DNA of 5,492 nucleotides from Alphaproteobacteria bacterium MarineAlpha10_Bin3 (GTDB lineage: Bacteria; Pseudomonadota; Alphaproteobacteria; UBA8366; GCA-2717185), in assembly GCA_002937525.1 (NCBI GenBank), contig PTKA01000127.1, positions 1 through 5,492 of the forward strand, read 5' to 3'. The notes below the pieces were generated by a model. That model had not been told where the DNA came from. It saw nothing but the letters and a program-made list of their open reading frames with translations, and did no database searches. How positions within the stretch are numbered: the stretch's first letter is position 1; each line of letters begins with the position of its first letter. The translations under genes were made by a program, and so were the position numbers. Below, in pieces: positions 1 through 5,492 of the stretch.

Positions 1-1
1 A

Positions 2-1237
2 CCCGGCCGGTGGACGTTCCAATTCTCCCCCTCCGATAGCCAGGCCAGCCAGAAACCAACGATGATCTGGATCGATTTTTTCGATTCCGTCAGTTATCTG
101 GTCGAAAACTCGCCCGATAAGCCGATCGAGCTGATGATGCTCAGTTTCGAGGCGCTGGACGATACGCAAACGACCGACCGGATCGGCAAGGACCAGATGG
201 ACACGGTACGGACCGCTATCGAGGCGACGCTCAGCAGCGGCTCGGTGAATGGCCAGATCGGACGCCTGGATAACACCAGCTACGCGGTCATGTACGACGC
301 CGATATCGACGCCGACGATATCATCCTCGATGTCGGCAACGCGACACAATCATTGGGGGTCGGCATCGAGGATCTTGGTGCGCGGACGCGCACGATGGCG
401 CTGGATGCCGGCGGCGCCGATACGGATCAGGTACAGGCCGCCCTGGCGCATGTCCGCCACTCCTTCCTCGACGACGATGACGGCTTCGAGGAGGCGCCAA
501 AAAGCCTGAACGCGGCAATCGAGCAGATCGAGCTCAGCAAGCGCAAAATTGTTGCGGCCCTGGACGCGGGCGATATCGTTCTGCGGCGCTATCCAGTTAT
601 TGCCCTGGCGACCGGCGATGCGGCGATCCACCTCATGCATGGCGAGCTGGTGATCGATGGCAAGCCTGTCCAGGCCAGCCGCCGGTTGATCCTGGGAGAT
701 TATCCCGGCCTCGCATTGCAGCACGATCTTGTCATGACCCGCGAAGCCGTACTGCGGATCGCGGCGCCGCGCGATCAAAACGAACCCATCGATCCCGTTA
801 TCATCGATATCGACGCCGCGTCGCTGGCGGAGAGCGAATTCGAATCCGGCGTGGCAAAGATGATCGAAGTCGCCGGCGTGGTGCCGCAAGCGATCGGATT
901 CCGGGTCGTGTCGCTGGACCTGGCCAGGCAAAGCCTGCCCGGCTACCGTAGTCTGGTCCGGATGCTGGAGCGGGGTCATCCGGCCTGGCTGACCCGTTTC
1001 GCCAACGCCGTGACCGACTCAGCCTTGAAGGGCGCCTATATCGAGGTCACCGTCACCTATCTGCAACGCCTTTGCGATAATGCGGATGGCCGGGAACTGG
1101 TATCGCAGTTGCTGAAAATTTGGCGCAATGCCGGGGTCCGCCTGGTCGCGATCGACGTTCAATCCCCCGAGCAGGCGCGTTTCATTGGCGATTTGAAAAT
1201 CGAATACGCCATCGGTCCGGCCGCAAGCCGGCAATAA
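2..1237 (+). CDS. Degenerate GGDEF-EAL-like signalling protein, 5'-partial
   Basis: This appears to be a degenerate relative of cyclic-di-GMP enzymes. Numbering from the first in-window ATG (position 62, 391 residues to TAA), residues about 5-140 resemble a GGDEF domain: a strand 'IELMMLSFEALDD' sits where the metal-binding strand would be, 'GQIGRLDNTSYAVMYD' (64-79) sits where RlGGDEFavll would be, and a 'SLGVGIEDLG' strand follows. Residues about 150-390 resemble an EAL domain. 'IVLRRYPVIALATGD' (172-186) matches the yQPIvdl.tG strand, but the EAL triad is replaced (around HLMHGEL, 190-196), and AEGVE...Q is replaced by 'VAIDVQSPEQ' (362-371). Catalysis is therefore unlikely; ligand binding or a protein-interaction role is inferred. 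The frame is open from base 2 to the ATG, those 20 codons have high GC at third positions, and no good ribosome site precedes the ATG. I infer that the true start, perhaps with a sensor domain, lies upstream. No signal peptide or membrane segment is visible. Reading frame is certain; family assignment is moderate. Confidence 0.72.
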   Translation, partial: PGRWTFQFSPSDSQASQKPTMIWIDFFDSVSYLVENSPDKPIELMMLSFEALDDTQTTDRIGKDQMDTVRTAIEATLSSGSVNGQIGRLDNTSYAVMYDADIDADDIILDVGNATQSLGVGIEDLGARTRTMALDAGGADTDQVQAALAHVRHSFLDDDDGFEEAPKSLNAAIEQIELSKRKIVAALDAGDIVLRRYPVIALATGDAAIHLMHGELVIDGKPVQASRRLILGDYPGLALQHDLVMTREAVLRIAAPRDQNEPIDPVIIDIDAASLAESEFESGVAKMIEVAGVVPQAIGFRVVSLDLARQSLPGYRSLVRMLERGHPAWLTRFANAVTDSALKGAYIEVTVTYLQRLCDNADGRELVSQLLKIWRNAGVRLVAIDVQSPEQARFIGDLKIEYAIGPAASRQ

Positions 1238-1255
1238 GCCGGTATTATTGTTTTT
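1228..1255 (+). terminator. Candidate intrinsic terminator between convergent genes
   Basis: A 5-bp stem CCGGC/GCCGG (1228-1232 with 1238-1242) encloses the loop AATAA. It is followed by a T-rich stretch ending in five T's (1251-1255). An alternative AT-rich hairpin pairs CAATAA (1232-1237) with TTATTG (1245-1250) directly before the five T's. The loop contains the TAA stop of the upstream + strand gene, and the T-rich part overlaps the stop of the - strand gene. Read on the - strand the same stem has no T tract after it, so any activity should favour + strand transcripts. The stem is short, so this is tentative. Confidence 0.35.
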
Positions 1256-2282
1256 CGCTATCAGCGGATTCAAGCATATCGGCGCGCCGCTTGGTCAGCC
1301 GTTCGGTCCGGAACCCGGCGATCCGGAAGACCCAGTCCTTGGTCTTGGCGGACAGGGCTTGCGCTTCGGACACGGCGTCCCCCGTTCCGGAAAACGCGAA
1401 CCGGACCCAGCCTTGCCGGTTGACAATCGCAACTTCCGCCACGGACGATAGGCCGTCGAAGGTCTCGAAACGGGCGCGGGTGATTTGCCCCGGCGGAAAG
1501 GAAACAGCGCCCGCGCGGCGCGCGTCTTCGATCAAAAATCCCTCCAGGTTAGAGGCGATCAAGCCCGGTTCCTCGTCATATTTGACCTTGGTTCCGGGCG
1601 GCATGGCGTTGAGCGAATACACCAGCGTCATCGGTGAGCGCTTGGTAATGACCAGGGTATCCCCGTTCGGCCGGATGATTTCGACGCGCTTGATGCGGTC
1701 GCCGGAGATGTCGAAAATCTCCCGCTCCAGCCATTCGCTGGGAAATTCACCGAAATTCAAACCCCCTTGTGCGAGCCATGTCCGCTTGTCGCCAGGCAAT
1801 CGTATAAAGATACCGCCGGTATCGGTCCCCGGCAGATTGTTCTTGCCAAGCCCGATGACGAGATCCGCCAGCACCGCGCCGGCCGCATCCTTCAAGGTGA
1901 TGCGTTTTGATTCGGAATACGGATCATCGATGTCGCGCAGGAATAGCTTGTAGTATTTGTCGGGTCTGGAGGTCTTTTGCTCGAAAAAACGCAGTGCGGC
2001 CAGATCGAGGACGGACCCACGCGCCTTGACCGACATAACCTTGAAACCGTCGCTTTCCAGCAGACGCCAGCCCCCCTCGCCACGCGCCATGGTTACGGTG
2101 CCGCGACGGCTGGCGACGCTCAACGTGGCGACATCGTTCACCCGGTCGAGCAAACCGGGAAACACCGGCGACCCGATCCTTGCGTCCCGGCTACTCGCGC
2201 TATCGAACGCCGACACGATCCCGGCGGCGATTACCGCGCACAATGTCAGCGCGGCGAGAATGACGATCGTTTTAGGTCCCAT
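1245..2282 (-). CDS. DUF4340 domain-containing membrane-anchored protein
   Basis: This 345-residue protein is the last gene of the ABC operon. An N-terminal hydrophobic helix (about residues 4-25, IVILAALTLCAVIAAGIV) follows a short Met-Gly-Pro-Lys start and is best read as an uncleaved membrane anchor, placing the rest in the periplasm. The body matches my recollection of DUF4340: 'FPGLLDRVNDVATLSV' (41-56), 'GGWRLLESDGF' (70-80), 'FFEQKTSRPDKYYKL' (99-113), 'ITLKDAAGAVLADLVIG' (128-144), 'TWLAQGGL' (168-175) and 'WLEREIFDI' (184-192). A second, similar beta-rich half follows to about residue 325. No catalytic residues are evident. The ATG at 2282 is chosen because it starts 14 nt after the TAG of the GldG gene and directly precedes the anchor helix; the frame is open further upstream, but that would overlap the GldG gene heavily and add non-family sequence. 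The family is repeatedly seen beside GldG-type proteins. Its biochemical role is unknown; a structural or substrate-guiding partner of the transporter is inferred. Confidence 0.85.
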   Translation of the reverse strand: MGPKTIVILAALTLCAVIAAGIVSAFDSASSRDARIGSPVFPGLLDRVNDVATLSVASRRGTVTMARGEGGWRLLESDGFKVMSVKARGSVLDLAALRFFEQKTSRPDKYYKLFLRDIDDPYSESKRITLKDAAGAVLADLVIGLGKNNLPGTDTGGIFIRLPGDKRTWLAQGGLNFGEFPSEWLEREIFDISGDRIKRVEIIRPNGDTLVITKRSPMTLVYSLNAMPPGTKVKYDEEPGLIASNLEGFLIEDARRAGAVSFPPGQITRARFETFDGLSSVAEVAIVNRQGWVRFAFSGTGDAVSEAQALSAKTKDWVFRIAGFRTERLTKRRADMLESADSEKQ

Positions 2283-2296
2283 CGTTCTGCTCTGCT

Positions 2297-4219
2297 CTAA
2301 GCCGCCGCGCGGGCTTTGATCGCGCGCATCCGGGCGCGCCGCCGCAATCGCGTCACGACCGTGAAACACAGTGTCGCCAACGCCAGCAGGATTGGAATCG
2401 CTGCGATATTGAGAAACTTCGCCCACGCTTCGAGACGCTCGATATCCTTGCGCAATTCGTGCTGAACATCGCGCAGTTCATTGCGAATGGCGAACATTTC
2501 CACCTGGGAATCATCCAATGCCTGTTTTTCCTCGGCCCGCAGCACCGCGCCCGCTTGACCGCGCCCGCTGCTCAACCGTTCGTTCAGGCGGTTCTGCGCG
2601 CTGGTCAGTTTTTCGCGCAATTCCTGTTCTTTGTCACGGAAGCGGCGCTCGGCCTGCCGGCGAATTTCCAGGACCAGATCGAAAGGCCGGGTCGATTCAC
2701 CGCGCCCGCGTAGCGCGATCAGCGCGTCGCTGCCGCTCAGATTGTCCAGCGCGTTGACGACGAAATCGGCATTGTTGGCGTTGGGCACCAGCACGCGCTG
2801 GCCCATCGAGTCGTTGATATCGAGCCAGAACCGCTGATGCAGCATGTCGACATCGGCGACGACAATGACCGATACCGGACTCTTGGCCACACTGACATGC
2901 GGCTGGCCCGTGGTGGAAGCCGGCGAACCGTCGCGGTTACGGGGCGCACCGTCGCGAAAAGCGCTTCGCGTCAGGCCACTCGCCCGCGCCGCAATCATCA
3001 ATTTCTTCTCGCCTGGCGCGAACGCCTTTACCAGGCTTATGACATCGGCGCCATTGATGATCTTGTCCGCGGCGATTCGCATGGACCGCACGCCCGTCGT
3101 AATCAGCGGCGTCACGATGGCACCGCTGCCGGGAACCGTGTCGAGGATTCCGGCCGAAGCGATATTCAACAGCCCGATATCCCCGGTGACGACATCGCTT
3201 TGATCGAAATTTTTCTCGTCCAGCCCCAACCAGGCGACATAATCCGCAACCCGCATCTGTGTGCCATCGCGGACATTGACGCGCCGCGCGGCATCAATGT
3301 CGCCGGCCACCTGCCCCGGCGCCAAGCGCAGCCCCCAGGCCGCCAGGACCATGTTGAAATTGGAACCGCGCGGACGAAAGCCGCGCTTCTGGCTGATCGC
3401 CGCCTCGACCTCGGCCACGGGGTCGACGAAAATCAAGGCCCGGCCGCCGCTGATAACAAACTGATCGATGGCATAGCGCGTGAAACGGTCCAGCCCGACC
3501 GGATGCACGATCAGCAGAACATCGATTTCATCGGGAATCTTGCGCACATCGGTCGGTAAAGGCAGCACCTGGAAGAAATCGAGGATCCGCCCGACCAGGG
3601 GCCAGCGTTCGGTTTGCGGTTGTCCGGACACGGTGTTGCCATCAATCGGCAAGGTGCTCAGCAGACCAACGACTTTCTTCTGTGGATTGGCCAGCCGGTG
3701 AATCAGCTTGGTCAGGTCGTATTCAAGAAACGCTTCCCGCTCGGTGTTAAAGAACGGCACGATCGCCTGGTCGTCCGTGCTGTTGGTCGCTGCGAGACCG
3801 AAAAAACCTTGATCCCCGGCCTCGTTGACCGGGACCGCCTCCAGCCCATAAGCCACGGCGCGGTCCTCGGTGGCGGAAAACGGCTCCGGCGCCTCGAACG
3901 AAACACGCAGCCGGCCATCCGACGCGGCGGCATATTGCAGCAGCAATTCCCGCACCCGGTTGAAGTAGCGCCCACTTTGCGGGCTGCGCTCGCCCAACGC
4001 CCGGGTAAAAAACAGCCGTACATCGATGGGTTCGTCGAGCGCGACCAGCACCTTCAAGGTGCCGTCGGACAGGGTAAACAGCTTGTCCTTGGTCAAATCG
4101 ACCTGAACCGTTTTGAACACCACATTGGAAAATATATTAACCGCGAAGAACAGCGCCACCGCCAGAACCAGCACGATCAAGGCCCGTGCGCTTCGGTCCA
4201 GTTGGGCCAGAAACCGCAT
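2297..4219 (-). CDS. gldG: GldG-family ABC transporter auxiliary protein
   Basis: This 640-residue protein has a helix at each end and a large, probably periplasmic, middle. The N-terminal anchor is about residues 13-35 (ALIVLVLAVALFFAVNIFSN), followed by 'VDLTKDKLFTLSDGT' (40-54), typical of the start of GldG-type proteins. Residues about 180-480 fit the ABC-type auxiliary domain (PF09822-like): 'KKVVGLLSTLPIDG' (181-194), 'IPDEIDVLLIVHP' (228-240) and 'YAIDQFVISGGRALIFVDP' (249-267). 'NNADFVVNALDNLSGSDALI' (482-501) and 'LRGRGESTRPF' (503-513) are also characteristic. Residues about 517-600 are rich in charged heptad-like sequence, probably coiled coil, before a C-terminal helix (602-623) and a basic tail. 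The ATG at 4219 overlaps the permease TGA by one base (TGATG) and has AAGAAGG seven bases upstream, which decides the start; a longer in-frame extension lies wholly inside the permease gene and is spurious. It probably couples the ABC core to an envelope substrate. The symbol is by family similarity; gliding is not implied. Confidence 0.88.
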   Translation of the reverse strand: MRFLAQLDRSARALIVLVLAVALFFAVNIFSNVVFKTVQVDLTKDKLFTLSDGTLKVLVALDEPIDVRLFFTRALGERSPQSGRYFNRVRELLLQYAAASDGRLRVSFEAPEPFSATEDRAVAYGLEAVPVNEAGDQGFFGLAATNSTDDQAIVPFFNTEREAFLEYDLTKLIHRLANPQKKVVGLLSTLPIDGNTVSGQPQTERWPLVGRILDFFQVLPLPTDVRKIPDEIDVLLIVHPVGLDRFTRYAIDQFVISGGRALIFVDPVAEVEAAISQKRGFRPRGSNFNMVLAAWGLRLAPGQVAGDIDAARRVNVRDGTQMRVADYVAWLGLDEKNFDQSDVVTGDIGLLNIASAGILDTVPGSGAIVTPLITTGVRSMRIAADKIINGADVISLVKAFAPGEKKLMIAARASGLTRSAFRDGAPRNRDGSPASTTGQPHVSVAKSPVSVIVVADVDMLHQRFWLDINDSMGQRVLVPNANNADFVVNALDNLSGSDALIALRGRGESTRPFDLVLEIRRQAERRFRDKEQELREKLTSAQNRLNERLSSGRGQAGAVLRAEEKQALDDSQVEMFAIRNELRDVQHELRKDIERLEAWAKFLNIAAIPILLALATLCFTVVTRLRRRARMRAIKARAAA

Positions 4220-4953
4220 CACGCCGCCTTCTTTAGATCGATGGCCACGATCGTAGCGAGCAGCCAGACCGCCATCATCGAGGCGAAATAGATGATATCG
4301 CGCAATTCGATCACGCCCTTGGTCACGGCGTTGAAATGGGTGAGAAAGCTGAGCGAGGCAATCGTATCGACAAGCAGATCGGGCGCCCAGAGCCGGAAGA
4401 CATTGAGGACCAGTTCCAGGCCGCTCATGGTGAACAGAAAGCACACCGTGGCGGCGATAATGAAGGCGATCACCTGGTTTTTCGTCAGGGCCGAAACGCA
4501 TGAACCGATGGCGAGGAACGCGCCGGCCATGAGCAGGCTGCCAACATAGCTGGCCAGGATGACGCCATTATCCGGACTGCCAAGAACATTGACCGTGATC
4601 CACATCGGGAACGTCAGCGCAAGTGCGAGCCCGGCGAAGGCCCAGGCCGCAAGAAACTTGCCGATCACCGCCTCGGCCGCAGAAACCGGCAGCGTCATCA
4701 AATTTTCAATCGTGCCGGTTTTGCGCTCCTCGGCCCATAAGCGCATCGATATAGCCGGTATCAACAGCAGATAGAGCCACGGGTGATAGTCGAAGAAGGG
4801 TTGCAGATCGGCCTGGCCGCGCGACATGAACCCGCCGATATAGAAGGCGAGCGCGCCCGACAGGGCCAGAAAGATGACAATGAAGACATAGGCGAGCGGC
4901 GTCGCGAAGTAGCTGACCATTTCCCGCTTGGCGATGATCCAGATATTACGCAT
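4219..4953 (-). CDS. gldF: ABC-2 type permease, GldF-like
   Basis: This 244-residue integral membrane protein is the channel subunit of the transporter. It opens with 'MRNIWIIAKREMVSYFATPL', a typical ABC-2 permease N-terminus in which an amphipathic stretch precedes the first helix. About six membrane segments are visible: 18-40, 58-72, 97-123, 131-155, 160-183 and 218-238. Between the second and third lies 'RLWAEERKTGTIENLMTLPV' (71-90), the conserved cytoplasmic R.WAEER..GT.E.L.T.P segment of this subfamily, probably near the coupling interface with the ATPase. Length fits GldF-like permeases of Proteobacteria, which usually work as dimers. The ATG at 4953 lies within the last codons of the ATPase gene, giving an 8-nt overlap, with a weak GAGA element 6 bases upstream; a longer in-frame extension runs inside the ATPase gene and lacks family features. 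The stop overlaps the GldG start by one base. Substrate cannot be read from the sequence. Confidence 0.9.
   Translation of the reverse strand: MRNIWIIAKREMVSYFATPLAYVFIVIFLALSGALAFYIGGFMSRGQADLQPFFDYHPWLYLLLIPAISMRLWAEERKTGTIENLMTLPVSAAEAVIGKFLAAWAFAGLALALTFPMWITVNVLGSPDNGVILASYVGSLLMAGAFLAIGSCVSALTKNQVIAFIIAATVCFLFTMSGLELVLNVFRLWAPDLLVDTIASLSFLTHFNAVTKGVIELRDIIYFASMMAVWLLATIVAIDLKKAA
4227..4233 (-). promoter_or_regulatory. Ribosome binding site of the GldG-family gene
   Basis: On the - strand AAGAAGG lies seven bases before the ATG at 4219. It is formed by the two lysine codons and following base near the end of the permease gene (…Lys-Lys-Ala-Ala-stop). Together with the TGATG overlap it fixes the GldG start and suggests that ribosomes finishing the permease reinitiate directly on the next gene. 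Confidence 0.6.
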
Positions 4954-5491
4954 AGGGGTTCTCGCGATGCGCCAACGCGGCGGTAATGTCGTAAAACACA
5001 TCGTCCAGGGTGCCTTGCTCGACGGTGATTTCGTCGATTGAGATGCTTCGCGCCTGCAAGGCGGCACCGACCTGCAGCGTGTTCACGCCACCGCCATGGT
5101 TGATCCGCAACCCGATCCGTCCGTCCTTGCGGACCACCCGTTCCACGCCATCGACCCCGTCGAGAGCGGCGACCGCTTGCTCGGCGGCATCGATCTGTTC
5201 CGCCGCCACAAGCAGGTATACCGCATTATGATAGCGCGCCCGGGCCTGCAATTCCTGGGGCGTCCCATCGGCCATCAGGCGACCGGCGGCAATGATGACC
5301 GCGCGGGTGCATACGGCATCGACCTCTTCCAGGATGTGGGTTGAAATCACGATCGCCATATCGGCCGACATCTCCTTGATGAGGGCGCGGATATGGCGTT
5401 TCTGGTTTGGGTCAAGCCCGTCCGTCGGTTCGTCCATGACCAACACTTCGGGGTCATGCAGGATTGCCTGGGCGAATCCGACACGGCGCTT
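4946..5491 (-). CDS. gldA: ABC transporter ATP-binding protein, GldA-like, 5'-partial
   Basis: This is the C-terminal 181 residues of the ATPase that powers the transporter; the N-terminal part with Walker A and the Q-loop is beyond the right edge. The visible part begins in the tail of the ABC signature region, 'KRRVGFAQAILHDPEV' (1-16), as expected after LSKG. Walker B with its catalytic glutamate follows (VLVMDEP, 16-22), then the D-loop 'GLDPNQ' (25-30) and the H-loop histidine in 'VISTHILEEVDAV' (48-60). 'DGLDPNQ' rather than the commoner 'GLDP..R' fits GldA-like ATPases. A C-terminal accessory region (about 85-181) of alternating strands and helices contains 'TVEQGTLDDVFYDIT', the usual end-of-subunit motif of ABC-2 ATPases. 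All conserved residues visible are intact, so it should be active. An in-frame GTG at 5446 falls inside Walker B and cannot be the start. The stop TAA overlaps the permease start by 8 nt. The operon promoter must lie further right, off the window. Confidence 0.92.
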   Translation of the reverse strand, partial: KRRVGFAQAILHDPEVLVMDEPTDGLDPNQKRHIRALIKEMSADMAIVISTHILEEVDAVCTRAVIIAAGRLMADGTPQELQARARYHNAVYLLVAAEQIDAAEQAVAALDGVDGVERVVRKDGRIGLRINHGGGVNTLQVGAALQARSISIDEITVEQGTLDDVFYDITAALAHRENPYA

Positions 5492-5492
5492 A

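Noticed and set aside
350..979. - strand open frame of 209 codons opposite the signalling gene
   Set aside because: It is rich in Arg, Gln, His and Asp with no domain pattern, whereas the + strand frame shows the GGDEF/EAL-like framework.
1120..1953. + strand open frame of 277 codons running across the convergent junction
   Set aside because: It overlaps the end of the signalling gene out of frame and is antisense to the DUF4340 gene. Its sequence is Ser/Arg/Pro-rich without domain features.
2283..2426. N-terminal extension of the DUF4340 protein by 48 residues
   Set aside because: It would overlap the GldG gene by about 130 bases and adds sequence without hydrophobic or family character ahead of the membrane anchor.
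2837..3559. Long + strand open frame of 240 codons opposite the GldG gene
   Set aside because: It is antisense to a clear GldG-family gene. Its product is low-complexity, rich in Arg, Asp, Gly and Ala, with no recognisable motif. Long antisense frames are expected in GC-rich DNA.
3614..4291. + strand open frame of 225 codons across the GldG start and permease end
   Set aside because: It lies antisense to two well-supported genes, has no motif, and spans a gene boundary.
4220..4501. N-terminal extension of the GldG-family protein by 94 residues
   Set aside because: It lies entirely within the permease gene, is rich in Arg and His, and the ATG at 4219 has a good ribosome site and the TGATG overlap.

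Overview
The window is GC-rich, gene-dense bacterial DNA with almost no intergenic space. Its composition and protein style suggest an alphaproteobacterium, perhaps Rhodospirillales-like. That placement is an impression, not a phylogenetic result.

The left part (2-1237, + strand) is the 3' portion of a regulatory-type protein. It looks like a GGDEF domain followed by an EAL domain, but the residues for making and degrading cyclic-di-GMP have been replaced. Its reading frame stays open to the left edge, so the true start probably lies outside the window.

The rest (1245-5491, - strand) is one compact operon read right to left. It encodes a GldA-like ABC ATPase (5' end cut off by the window), a six-helix ABC-2 type permease (GldF-like), a large membrane-anchored GldG-family auxiliary protein, and a membrane-anchored DUF4340 protein. 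Junctions are an 8-nt overlap, a 1-nt overlap and a 14-nt gap, so the four genes are probably translationally coupled. The ATPase and permease should form the ABC core. GldG and DUF4340 probably place large soluble domains on the outer face of the inner membrane. In Bacteroidetes, gldA/gldF/gldG are linked to gliding. In Proteobacteria the four-gene set is widespread and its substrate is unknown; nothing here indicates gliding.

The two transcription units converge, with stop codons 7 nt apart and a small hairpin lying over both. No RNA genes, mobile elements, CRISPR arrays or notable DNA repeats were seen, and no gene-free stretch exceeds 300 bases.
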